From: a virus
IMG/VR virus record: IMGVR_UViG_3300042475_002264
Span: 1-20,752 of that record
Length of the DNA: 20,752 nucleotides
Reading direction: 5' to 3' (one strand)
This document shows positions 5,790 to 12,422 of the stretch, piece after piece (the stretch's first letter is position 1; the number at the start of each line of letters is the position of its first letter). The notes under the pieces were generated by a model, which was not told where the DNA came from, did no database searches, and saw only the letters and a program-made list of their open reading frames with translations. The position numbers and the translations under genes were made by a program.

Positions 5790-7682
5790 TTAACACTCTC
5801 CATAGGTCTGTGCGTACTTTGCTTCGCAGGTTACGGGTAAACCACTAGCCCAATCGGGTGGCGTAGACATGCACTCGACGATATATGCAAGCGCTTCATC
5901 CTTCTCGGCTTCGGGAACCACGATCACTGCCGCATCATGGACAGTCAGCGCAACGCGATAACGCTCGTTGATCTTGAGCATCTGCTCTCCCACAATGATT
6001 CGCGCCAAGGCTTGGACTACGTTTTCAACTAGCGACCCACCCCATAGTGACACGGGACCTTTGCGCGACTTGTAAACATACTGACTCTTGGCTTCGGACG
6101 TATCCAGCTTTAGATCTGGGTATCGGATAGAAAGACCATTGGGCAGGCCTACGCCATCCTTCGTGATCTTGAGGCACTTGTGCTTGCCGTAATAGTATGG
6201 CTTGATAGGCTTACCTGTTTTTGAATCATCAGGCCAATCTGCAAGGTCTTTGATCACCTTGTCACCTTCACCCCATAGATCAATCACTTTGTCATTGGTG
6301 TCGCGGTATGTTTTAACAAACTCTTCAGCTTCGGCCTCAGTAACGTTTGCGCCGGGTGGCGTTGTCTTAAGCGTGTGTTGAAGTTTTAATTTGCCAGTCC
6401 CATAGCCTAGACCCAAGATGCAGGTCTTACCTACGAAGCGTTCCACTGGGTCAGCCTTGCTTATTGGGCGATCATATATCTTGGTTGCGAAGAGCGAATA
6501 GACATCCTCTCCCTTGCGAAACTGCTCGACCACATCATCCTGCCCTGCCAACCAGACGAGGACACGCGCCTCGATTTGAGACGAGTCGCAGTTGATAACG
6601 ATGTGGTCATCGGGCGCGACCACCGCGTTCTTGAGAGCCTTTTTCTTCTTGTCTCGGCTAGGAAGGTTTTGGAAGTTAACTTTATCACTGCCTGCCCAAC
6701 GCCCTGTATGCGCTCCGTAGTATTTAAGGGGAATAGGAAGCCTGCCTTTATTTCTTTTTCCGACGTCAATGAATCTCTCAATCCTTGACTCCTCGATTGT
6801 GGATTTGGTTCCGAGTCGTACTGCGCACAGTTGTTGTATGAAGGGGTCGTCATGCTCAGTGAGTTTAAGAAATCCCTCATCATTTTTAGCAAGTGCATAG
6901 GTTTCCTTTCCTGTTGTTTTGCTTTCTTTCATGGGTACTTCAACCGCGCGCTCGACTAACACTTCAGCAAATTGTTTATTACTGGCTAGTCGTTTACGCA
7001 CAGCTTCAGCAGTTTCGCAATTGAGTTTCTCCATCAAGCTCTCAAGCAGTTGCTCTTTCTCATCCTTGAGTTCATCGTAGCGCTCTTGCAGTAGCGCATC
7101 ATCAACAAAGAACACTGGGTGCGTGAACATCCGCAGAGTCATGTCGATCAGCTTCATCTCGTTCTCAGGAAACTCGCTCGACAATATTTTGAATAGCTTG
7201 AGAGTTAGGTCAACGTCGTTCTTGCAATACTCTCCGTATCGCTCAAGTTCTTCTCTAGTGAAGTCGAGGCGCGCCTTGCCTTCAGCGGCAATCACTTCCT
7301 CGCCCTTGACACCGATCTCGTAGCGTTCAGCCAACGCCTTAAGTGAACCACCTGCCTCAACGCCATGAACCGCGCGCGCCATACATAGAGTGTCGAACAT
7401 GAACGCTGGTGTTATGCCATAGAGCCAGCTAAGAATAGCTCCATCGAACATGGTGTTGTGGCACAGAAGCGCGCTGCTGCCCCAATCAAACGACGCTAAG
7501 AATTCTTTTAGCTTATCCTTACCGCCTGATACCCAGACAGTTGGTTGCTCGTCTACCTTCACGCCCACACCGATAACTTCAAAACGCTTGTCGCGTATGT
7601 ATTCCTCAGTTGTTTGATGCTTGAAGCCTAGCTTGATCTTGCCATCGTAGTAGGTCTCAAAGTCGATTGTGATCAGCGACAT
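5790..7682 (-). CDS. polA-like: Family A DNA polymerase with 3'-5' exonuclease
   Basis: This is a protein of 630 residues. The N-terminal third is a DnaQ-type proofreading exonuclease: Exo I ITIDFETYY (Asp7, Glu9), Exo II CHNTMFDG (Asp80) and Exo III YCKNDV (Tyr152, Asp156). The polymerase half has YYGAHTGRWAGSDKVNFQNL; motif A INCDSSQIEARV (catalytic Asp366); motif B R415-x3-K419-x3-L423-x3-Y427-G; and motif C VHDA (catalytic Asp583). There is no 5'-3' exonuclease domain, as usual for phage enzymes. Two points are unusual against the E. coli Pol I/T7 pattern: Leu at the position equivalent to Phe762, and Ala after the motif C Asp where Glu is normal. This is the phage replicative polymerase. 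Ribosome site AAGGAAGCAA; the upstream gene overlaps by 26 nt. Confidence 0.95.
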   Translation of the reverse strand: MSLITIDFETYYDGKIKLGFKHQTTEEYIRDKRFEVIGVGVKVDEQPTVWVSGGKDKLKEFLASFDWGSSALLCHNTMFDGAILSWLYGITPAFMFDTLCMARAVHGVEAGGSLKALAERYEIGVKGEEVIAAEGKARLDFTREELERYGEYCKNDVDLTLKLFKILSSEFPENEMKLIDMTLRMFTHPVFFVDDALLQERYDELKDEKEQLLESLMEKLNCETAEAVRKRLASNKQFAEVLVERAVEVPMKESKTTGKETYALAKNDEGFLKLTEHDDPFIQQLCAVRLGTKSTIEESRIERFIDVGKRNKGRLPIPLKYYGAHTGRWAGSDKVNFQNLPSRDKKKKALKNAVVAPDDHIVINCDSSQIEARVLVWLAGQDDVVEQFRKGEDVYSLFATKIYDRPISKADPVERFVGKTCILGLGYGTGKLKLQHTLKTTPPGANVTEAEAEEFVKTYRDTNDKVIDLWGEGDKVIKDLADWPDDSKTGKPIKPYYYGKHKCLKITKDGVGLPNGLSIRYPDLKLDTSEAKSQYVYKSRKGPVSLWGGSLVENVVQALARIIVGEQMLKINERYRVALTVHDAAVIVVPEAEKDEALAYIVECMSTPPDWASGLPVTCEAKYAQTYGEC

Positions 7683-7851
7683 TTGCTTCCTTCAGTATAT
7701 TCTCGTAGTATTTGTTAGGCATGGGCGCTTTCTTATCAAGTAGTCCACGAAACCAATCAGCACCGCCAAGCTGTTGGAATACCATGAACTGCTTATCAGA
7801 TAAGCGTATGAACCTAGGCTTTAGGGGCGCGGGGGGTTTTGGTCTAGGCAT
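7657..7851 (-). CDS. Small phage protein, possible polymerase-adjacent DNA-binding protein
   Basis: This is a protein of 64 residues. A Pro/Lys/Arg-rich start (MPRPKPPAPLKPRF) leads to IRLSDKQFMVFQQLGGADWF, a helix-turn-helix-like pair of helices of the kind seen in many short phage proteins encoded next to polymerases. The end (KKAPMPNKYYENILKEA) is basic. It overlaps the polymerase start by 26 nt and the upstream stop by one base (TAATG). The ribosome site is weak, so it probably depends on coupling. Function unknown. Confidence 0.65.
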   Translation of the reverse strand: MPRPKPPAPLKPRFIRLSDKQFMVFQQLGGADWFRGLLDKKAPMPNKYYENILKEANVADHNRL

Positions 7852-8264
7852 TATTTTCTCATCGCATCTTTTAATTTTGTTGCGGTCTTCATCACCTGTT
7901 TATCTTTTCTAGCGTAGGCTTCATTGAACTGCTTTTCGAGAGCGTCTTTAACTTGTTTATGCAGGGCATCAGGGGTGAGGATACTAGGTGATGTTCCTAC
8001 ACTAAGGTTTCCACTCGAATCAAGCCTCATCACCTCCTGATATGTTATCGAATCCACATGACCTGTCAGCACGCGCATGACCTCGCCATTAAAGTGATCG
8101 CGCTTGGCTTGTATCAACGCCTCCTGCACCGCAGTGCGCTCCTCTTCAGTAAAGATATCCCATCCACTGCTCATTACACTTGACCACTTTGAGTACCCTC
8201 CCTCAATAAATTCTTCGGGGTTGGTCTTCATTCTTTCTAGCAGAATCTCCACTCCAGTCAGCAT
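7851..8264 (-). CDS. Hypothetical phage protein, first gene of the polymerase operon
   Basis: This is a protein of 137 residues. Its N-terminal part (ILLERMKTNPEEFI, then WSSVMSSGWDIFTEEERTAV) is a helical domain I recall from other uncharacterised phage proteins. The middle is Ser/Thr-rich (SSGNLSVGTSPSIL) and the C-terminal third is a basic helix (EKQFNEAYARKDKQVMKTAT). It has a strong ribosome site (AAAAGGAGAAAGTC) and follows the conserved box and dyad at 8277-8317, so it heads the leftward transcription unit that includes the polymerase, nuclease and helicase. The specific function is not recognisable. Confidence 0.65.
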   Translation of the reverse strand: MLTGVEILLERMKTNPEEFIEGGYSKWSSVMSSGWDIFTEEERTAVQEALIQAKRDHFNGEVMRVLTGHVDSITYQEVMRLDSSGNLSVGTSPSILTPDALHKQVKDALEKQFNEAYARKDKQVMKTATKLKDAMRK

Positions 8265-8276
8265 GACTTTCTCCTT

Positions 8277-8317
8277 TTAATAACTGGTTTCAAAATAGCA
8301 TCCCACTGAGTCATGGG
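8277..8317 (-). promoter_or_regulatory. Leader element: conserved box plus CCCAC-N6-ATGGG dyad upstream of the polymerase operon
   Basis: On the plus strand the 18-mer TTAATAACTGGTTTCAAA (8277-8294) is identical to one at 18892-18909, and near-identical boxes lie at 19726 and 20621. It is followed at 8302-8317 by the dyad CCCAC-N6-ATGGG seen at seven other intergenic sites. Both lie between the terminator at 8344-8370 and the start at 8264. On the minus strand the box reads TTTGAAACCAGTTATTAA and ends just before the ribosome site. The order of the two elements is the reverse of that in the right-end units. It is likely a promoter or regulatory leader; no clear sigma70 promoter is visible here. 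Confidence 0.6.
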
Positions 8318-8343
8318 TCGCTATCTAACAAAAAGTACCGACA

Positions 8344-8370
8344 CAAAAAAAGGCATGGCGAACCATGCCT
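8344..8370 (-). terminator. Strong intrinsic terminator with UUCG loop
   Basis: The minus strand has AGGCATGG-TTCG-CCATGCCT (8-bp perfect stem, stabilising UUCG loop at 8359-8362), followed by a run of T residues. It ends the transcription unit that finishes with the DUF3310 gene (stop at 8378) and separates it from the polymerase operon. Confidence 0.9.
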
Positions 8371-8377
8371 TCGGGGT

Positions 8378-8827
8378 TTACTTCAGAGTTTCAATCTCTC
8401 GTGTGAGATACCACTGAGCCTTGCGCAAGTCCTCAAGCTTGTTGCCCTTGTGGTCTGCCCTAGTAATGTATTTCACGACATTACCCAAGTTGTAGCCAAG
8501 CTTCTTCGCCTCGATGAAGTCGATGGTCTCGATGCCGCCCACCTTGTAGTGAGGAGGATGATTGACAGTATCGGGCGTAGTCTCCACTACGGCAGGGGGA
8601 GTCTCTATCGATCTTGCAAGCGCAAGACGCTTACCCATTTCTCTCAGTCTGATCATGCGCTCTTCAATGGTCTCGCCATATTGTTTCTGATATGACGTTC
8701 TTGCCTTGCTCATCAGCACATAGGTGTATGACTTGGTAGTGCCAAGAGTCTTCATCACCTCTGCGGTTTTCATGAGTGGGTTTCGCTCTAACAATACCCG
8801 AACTTGATCAACTTTACTGCGTTTCAT
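8378..8827 (-). CDS. HTH-DUF3310 protein
   Basis: This is a protein of 149 residues. The C-terminal 60 residues are a typical DUF3310 domain: VNHPPHYKVGGIETIDFIEA, then LGYNLGNVVKYITRADHKG, then LEDLRKAQWYLTREIE. DUF3310 proteins are widespread in phages and sometimes annotated as nucleotide kinases because of fusion partners; a biochemical function is not settled. The N-terminal part (VRVLLERNPLMKTAEVMKTL, then GTTKSYTYVLMSKAR) looks like a small winged or tri-helical DNA-binding domain, giving a putative HTH-DUF3310 fusion. I choose the start at 8827 because AAGGAGAAGGCAA sits right before it. The open frame extends 30 codons further, but those overlap the upstream gene. It is the last gene before the terminator. 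Confidence 0.85.
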   Translation of the reverse strand: MKRSKVDQVRVLLERNPLMKTAEVMKTLGTTKSYTYVLMSKARTSYQKQYGETIEERMIRLREMGKRLALARSIETPPAVVETTPDTVNHPPHYKVGGIETIDFIEAKKLGYNLGNVVKYITRADHKGNKLEDLRKAQWYLTREIETLK

Positions 8828-9029
8828 TTGCCTTCTCCTTCTTGGTTTGGCGTTTAATTGATACGATTCCAACCCCATGTTGGTCTCGCTCGTTCTGCAT
8901 AGCATCTGCGATGTCATACGCTTGCTCGGCTAGAAAGGTCGGGTCGCTACCTCCTTGTCTGAAAATTAACCCAACTAGCGCAAAGCCAGCGTGTAGGTCA
9001 CGCAGATTGCTACGATCTTCATCATTCAT
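8814..9029 (-). CDS. Small phage protein with ADAM motif
   Basis: This is a protein of 71 residues. LRDLHAGFALVGLIFRQGG and AYDIADAMQNERDQHG match the pattern of the 73-residue protein at 5461-5682 (LRDYFAAKAM ... AYRMADAML.AR), so both belong to one family of small helical phage proteins of unknown function. It is followed by a Lys/Glu-rich tail (KRQTKKEKANETQ). It overlaps the VRR-NUC gene stop by ATGA and the DUF3310 start by 14 nt. Confidence 0.65.
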   Translation of the reverse strand: MNDEDRSNLRDLHAGFALVGLIFRQGGSDPTFLAEQAYDIADAMQNERDQHGVGIVSIKRQTKKEKANETQ

Positions 9030-9310
9030 AATTGCTCCAATAGCCTTGTCAGTGCATCAATGTTTGTCTCATCAATGACGAGGGTGAGCCCACCCTGACC
9101 ACGAATGGCTGACATGTGTTTTTCTTGTAGGGCGGTTGGCTTGTTGCCGTTCGCTTTCGCTTCCACCCCTATGAATCTTCCTCTGTAACAAATCACAAAG
9201 TCAGGGACACCTGCCGCACCATAGCCAGTGCCAATTGGCATGGTGTAGTAAGCTCCCTTTGTATTAAGAATATCTTTGATCTTCTTCTTGACGATACCCT
9301 CAGGCGTCAT
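9026..9310 (-). CDS. VRR-NUC domain nuclease
   Basis: This is a protein of 94 residues from the ATG at 9310; a GTG four codons upstream is possible. It is a stand-alone VRR-NUC, a branch of the PD-(D/E)XK nucleases. After a helix (MTPEGIVKKKIKDILNTKGA) come the Gly-rich GTGYGAAGVPDFVICY (Asp37), GVEAK (Glu50, Lys52) and a following Gln/Lys helix (TALQEKHMSAIRGQ). Phage single-domain VRR-NUC proteins act as dimeric endonucleases and are thought to process Holliday junctions or other branched DNA. With the RecB/Cas4-like enzyme, this gives the phage two PD-(D/E)XK nucleases. It overlaps the preceding stop by 11 nt and the next start by ATGA. Confidence 0.88.
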   Translation of the reverse strand: MTPEGIVKKKIKDILNTKGAYYTMPIGTGYGAAGVPDFVICYRGRFIGVEAKANGNKPTALQEKHMSAIRGQGGLTLVIDETNIDALTRLLEQL

Positions 9311-9659
9311 TTTGTATCCCACCCTTCAGTGACTCTAAAGTTAATCTGTCCACGACCAAACAAAAGTATGTGTCGCTCGCCCGCCACCCAACCTCATCAA
9401 GCTCGGGTGAATCGGTGTTCGTATAAAGTGTCAGTCTAAGTATCTTTGAATCAGGTACATTCGAACTCCCTCCATTGGCAAGAATCATTGCAAACTTAGA
9501 CTTCAACACATCAGGCAAAGTATCGTCGTTGTATATGCGATGAAACCCATCAGCCACATACACGATGTACTCATCATTCACCTTACGCACAGGCAGACGA
9601 ATCAACTCCCAATGCTTTGGGTGAACCACAGGACTCAGCTCTCCAATCAAGTGGGGCAT
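9300..9659 (-). CDS. Hypothetical phage protein
   Basis: This is about 119 residues from the ATG at 9659 (MPHLIGELSPVVHP). An ATG five codons upstream (9674) is an alternative. I prefer the inner one because GGATGG precedes it and the overlap with the upstream gene is only 13 nt. The sequence alternates beta strands (WELIRLPVRKVNDEYIVYVA, then LRLTLYTNTDSPELDEVGWR, then YFCLVVDRLTLESL), suggesting a compact beta-rich fold. 'ADGFHRIYNDD' resembles a ligand-binding loop but matches no motif I know. Function unknown. It lies between the 321-residue protein and the VRR-NUC nuclease in one operon. Confidence 0.6.
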   Translation of the reverse strand: MPHLIGELSPVVHPKHWELIRLPVRKVNDEYIVYVADGFHRIYNDDTLPDVLKSKFAMILANGGSSNVPDSKILRLTLYTNTDSPELDEVGWRASDTYFCLVVDRLTLESLKGGIQNDA

Positions 9660-10612
9660 GGTGTTGCCATCCACGCATGCTCGTAGTTCGTTGGGCTACC
9701 GCTATAAAAGAACACCGCATCTAACCCCTCGTCATACTTGTCCAGTAGTGGGAAGTTGAGAGTGCCTAGCTTGCGACATTCTTTATTCTCATAAGAGACT
9801 TTCATCATTGTCATCAAGGGTACTAGCTCGGGATACTCCTCGATCGTTCTGACTCGCTTGAAGTCTTCAATGACTTCGTACTCCATCTTGCCTAGCGCAT
9901 CATTGATTACTTTCATCTTGAACTTGCCTATGATTAAGTGCTTGTAGTCGTCTATACCAATGAGATAGAAAGGATTCTTGAAGAACCGATTAGATTCCTC
10001 TATCTTCATATCTCGTATCCTATCATTTTCTTTGAATATGTCAAGTGTATTTTTACATTTATTTAGGTCTAGAGCAACAGGAATACCATCGGTACTTTCC
10101 CCTAGTAAGGTAGCTAGTAACACATGAAGCTCATCAGCCGAAAACATATTTTGTTTTTGGCTATCGCCCATCGCCCTGCGCAGATTACTAACACCGTTCT
10201 TGACATGCTTTATCTCTTTGTCCATGATGTCTTTCTTAGCGCGCACAGCGTCCTGCCGCTTTAGTACTGCCATGAGTGAAGAAAGTTTTGTACTACGAAT
10301 CGTCTCTCGATCAGCCTGATCTGACCCACGAGACTTGGAGTAGTAAGGTGTGCGGAAGCAATACTCTAGTTGATCAAAGTTAGCACCGCCTAGGTTTGTA
10401 GTCCATACCTTACAAACAGCCAGCCCATTGGGGTAGCACATCATGTAAGAATCTTTATCTTCTTGCGGATACCCTACATTCATTACTTTGTCCATGACCT
10501 TCAAGCCGTACTTGAATTGCAACTCACGCACCAGTGGGAGCGTATCTGAAGCCAACAACTCATTCAGTTGTTCCTCTGTGCCGAACCCATCAAGAAAATA
10601 TCTATTGATCAT
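9647..10612 (-). CDS. Hypothetical phage protein, 321 residues
   Basis: This is a protein of 321 residues with ribosome site AAGGAGAGACAG. The N-terminal half is mixed alpha/beta (MCYPNGLAVCKVWTTNLGGA, then FDQLEYCFRTPYYSKSRGSD). The centre is a charged helical region (RSTKLSSLMAVLKRQDAVRA, then KKDIMDKEIKHVKNGVSNLR) suggesting coiled-coil contacts. The C-terminal part holds FYLIGIDDYKHLIIGKFKM and EYEVIEDFKRVRTIEEYPEL. It has no Walker, nuclease or membrane motif. Its overall style resembles the 341-residue protein encoded nearby at 10798-11823, but I see no convincing homology. Function unknown. Confidence 0.65.
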   Translation of the reverse strand: MINRYFLDGFGTEEQLNELLASDTLPLVRELQFKYGLKVMDKVMNVGYPQEDKDSYMMCYPNGLAVCKVWTTNLGGANFDQLEYCFRTPYYSKSRGSDQADRETIRSTKLSSLMAVLKRQDAVRAKKDIMDKEIKHVKNGVSNLRRAMGDSQKQNMFSADELHVLLATLLGESTDGIPVALDLNKCKNTLDIFKENDRIRDMKIEESNRFFKNPFYLIGIDDYKHLIIGKFKMKVINDALGKMEYEVIEDFKRVRTIEEYPELVPLMTMMKVSYENKECRKLGTLNFPLLDKYDEGLDAVFFYSGSPTNYEHAWMATPCPT

Positions 10613-10622
10613 CTGTCTCTCC

Positions 10623-10805
10623 TTAAAAAGTTATGTTTCGTGTCGCTTTGATCGAGAACCCCAACGCCTCGATCTTCTTGATTGCGTGTAGTGTGAGAGT
10701 CTTAGTCCCTGCAATATCAGCAAACAGTTGCGCCTTCTCGCATAGGGGGTAGTACTTCAACACCCCATACACATCCTTGACCTCCACTTCAATAACATTA
10801 TTCAT
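10623..10805 (-). CDS. Small conserved phage protein (KDVYG...AGTKTLT)
   Basis: This is a protein of 60 residues: EVEVKDVYGVLKYYPLCEKA, then LFADIAGTKTLTLHAIKKIE, then ALGFSI. The blocks V(K)xVYGxxxxYP, FAxxxGTKTLT and IxxLGF form a pattern I recall from many short proteins of phages of Gram-negative bacteria, function unknown. The fold is probably two strands followed by two helices. It starts behind GGAGG with a 9-nt spacing and overlaps the upstream gene by 8 nt. Confidence 0.7.
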   Translation of the reverse strand: MNNVIEVEVKDVYGVLKYYPLCEKAQLFADIAGTKTLTLHAIKKIEALGFSIKATRNITF

Positions 10806-11823
10806 ACTGCTTTACCTCCACTCCATCAACCATGACTGTGTAGCCCCACTCGCTAGGCGGATAAATCTCACCATTGGAGTACTCAACTTTCTTGAACACC
10901 CCATCGTTAGCTTTGTAGATTTCCTTGTTCAGTCTGCGCTTGAGATTGACAAACATATCGTGTGGCTCATCCTCATGTGCGCTATACCTAGAAAAGTTTT
11001 TGTCTGAGTACCTCCGCAAGTTCCAACGCATATTGCCGATGTCCCACGCAAAGATGTAGAGCATTGCCGCATCAAGTGGTGCGGTGTCAACTAATGTATC
11101 TGCTACCGATGTGTACACCTTATGGTCTAGGTAGAAGTCACTGTTCGGTATATGTTCACCTATCACCTCAAGCATGGTCTTGGCGAACACCTCGTAGTCC
11201 ATTGCCTTGGTCATCACCTCGGTCGTGGTGTAGAAGTCTGCATACTTAGCGAGCAAAGTCTTACCCAACTTGCGATCGACTTTCCTACCAATGACCGTGA
11301 TCGGTTTGATTGGGCGCATAGTCTCACAGTTGACACGCATGCCATGATAGATTGGCATGGCGCTACGCTCTCCATTGCCGTTGACTCTTCCCCACCATAT
11401 CATCCCACCCCTGCGTGAGTCAGTACATAAGTAGCCATGCGAGTAGCCTGACAAAATACCTCGGTCACCCTGTCCGTATCTGTTACTAGTAAACTCGAAT
11501 GTATTGTCAGGTCGCACAACGCCAAGTATGTTTGGCTTCACATCGTACTTGTAGTAACACCATGTACCATCATTCTCTTGGTAGCAATGTATCTTTGATG
11601 CGCCTTGCTTTACCAAATCATCATGCTCTGCCTTCGTCAGGTTAACACTCTTCCAATGGTTACCATGCACGATGTTGAACACGCGCTCTCCGTTCTCCTC
11701 TCCAACAAGAAAGTATTTATTGTTATGTCTGCGGTTACCAATAGGAAATCTATTTACCGACCCACGATAGGGTGAGACGCTATTTGAGATGCTATTGAGT
11801 CTCTTGTAGTTAAGTGCTTGCAT
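10798..11823 (-). CDS. Hypothetical phage protein, 341 residues
   Basis: This is a protein of 341 residues with ribosome site AGGAGAGAACA. It is rich in Tyr, Trp, Arg and Asn. The N-terminal half contains many short beta-like stretches (NKYFLVGEENGERVFNIVHG, then SKIHCYQENDGTWCYYKYDV, then GYLCTDSRRGGMIWWGRVNG), and the C-terminal half is more helical (AAMLYIFAWDIGNMRWNLRR). No enzyme motif is visible. Related large, aromatic-rich unknowns occur next to MoxR/VWA modules in some phages, from general recall. Whether it belongs to the module at 12.4-16.1 kb or to the replication set is open. Confidence 0.65.
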   Translation of the reverse strand: MQALNYKRLNSISNSVSPYRGSVNRFPIGNRRHNNKYFLVGEENGERVFNIVHGNHWKSVNLTKAEHDDLVKQGASKIHCYQENDGTWCYYKYDVKPNILGVVRPDNTFEFTSNRYGQGDRGILSGYSHGYLCTDSRRGGMIWWGRVNGNGERSAMPIYHGMRVNCETMRPIKPITVIGRKVDRKLGKTLLAKYADFYTTTEVMTKAMDYEVFAKTMLEVIGEHIPNSDFYLDHKVYTSVADTLVDTAPLDAAMLYIFAWDIGNMRWNLRRYSDKNFSRYSAHEDEPHDMFVNLKRRLNKEIYKANDGVFKKVEYSNGEIYPPSEWGYTVMVDGVEVKQYE

Positions 11824-11992
11824 TGTTCTCTCCTATTTCTTTCAAGTCATACACTTCCATCTCACCGCTAGTGCTATCCCCCATTGGGTTTGCGCGGTCG
11901 TACATAAGTAACTCAGCTTCCTCTTTCGTGTCAGCCAGTACTGTGATTTCTTCCTGATATGTAGTTACCACTACACCCTTCCATGCTTTCAT
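11810..11992 (-). CDS. Small hypothetical phage protein
   Basis: This is a protein of 60 residues with a strong ribosome site (AAAAGGAGAGAAAAA). MKAWKGVVVTTYQEEITVLA followed by DTKEEAELLMYDRA is the compact beta-beta-alpha layout of many short phage proteins in which a 'TxEEAE' helix follows two strands. The end is acidic (GEMEVYDLKEIGENNAST). It overlaps both neighbours (ATGA upstream, 14 nt downstream). Function unknown. Confidence 0.65.
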   Translation of the reverse strand: MKAWKGVVVTTYQEEITVLADTKEEAELLMYDRANPMGDSTSGEMEVYDLKEIGENNAST

Positions 11993-12201
11993 TTTTTCTC
12001 TCCTTTTATTTCGTCAATTAGTTTCAGAATTTTTCGCCAGTTGAATCGCTTGGTTCCTTCGTTTTCTTCATGGTGCAAATTCATCAACGCCACTAGGTGC
12101 GCTTGGTCTCCATGTCTCTCCACCATCCTCTCCGCTTGAATCCTGTCGAGGGCGTCTCTGTTCTTTATCTCGTCTAGAGTTATGTTTGTCCACTCCTCCA
12201 T
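11989..12201 (-). CDS. Small helical protein, second copy of a tandem paralogous pair
   Basis: This is 70 residues from the ATG at 12201 (MEEWTNITLDEI), chosen because GGAGG stands 6 nt before it; a TTG seven codons upstream lacks a better site. The core MVERHGDQAHLVALMNLHHE then FNWRKILKLIDEIKGEKK lines up with the upstream overlapping frame (LLEHFPNSAHLHALERLN then MWRQVLDQLDKLEAQ). The common pattern is E-x5-AHLxALxxL ... W-R-x2-L-x2-(L/I)-D-x-(L/I). The two genes look like a tandem duplication. All-helical, function unknown. Confidence 0.65.
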   Translation of the reverse strand: MEEWTNITLDEIKNRDALDRIQAERMVERHGDQAHLVALMNLHHEENEGTKRFNWRKILKLIDEIKGEKK

Positions 12202-12361
12202 TCTGAGCCTCCAGTTTGTCAAGTTGATCTAACACCTGTCGCCACATATCGGTCTGTAACTCACCGACTGTGTTAAGTCTTTCTAACGCATGCAGATGCG
12301 CAGAGTTGGGAAAATGCTCTAAGAGACTTCTTGCTATCTCATCGACATATCTATACTTCAT
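12068..12361 (-). CDS. Small helical protein, first copy of the paralogous pair, overlapping the second
   Basis: This frame of 97 residues starts at the ATG at 12361 behind AAAGGACAAGAGCGC; in-frame ATGs at 12394 and 12430 are alternatives. Residues 1-55 (MKYRYVDEIARSLLEHFPNS, then AHLHALERLNTVGE, then WRQVLDQLDKLEAQNGG) match the protein of the next gene. The final 43 residues (from about VDKHNSRRDKEQRR) are low-complexity, basic then acidic, and run for 134 nt over the start of the next gene in another frame. I accept it because of the homology. Its odd tail suggests it lost its original stop after duplication. Confidence 0.5.
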   Translation of the reverse strand: MKYRYVDEIARSLLEHFPNSAHLHALERLNTVGELQTDMWRQVLDQLDKLEAQNGGVDKHNSRRDKEQRRPRQDSSGEDGGETWRPSAPSGVDEFAP

Positions 12362-12422
12362 GCGCTCTTGTCCTTTCTGCTCTGCCACCATGTATGCGGT
12401 TGAAGTTGTTAACAACCACAGT

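Noticed and set aside
8828-8917. 30-codon upstream extension of the DUF3310 gene
   Set aside because: It overlaps most of the upstream gene in another frame, while AAGGAG precedes the ATG at 8827.
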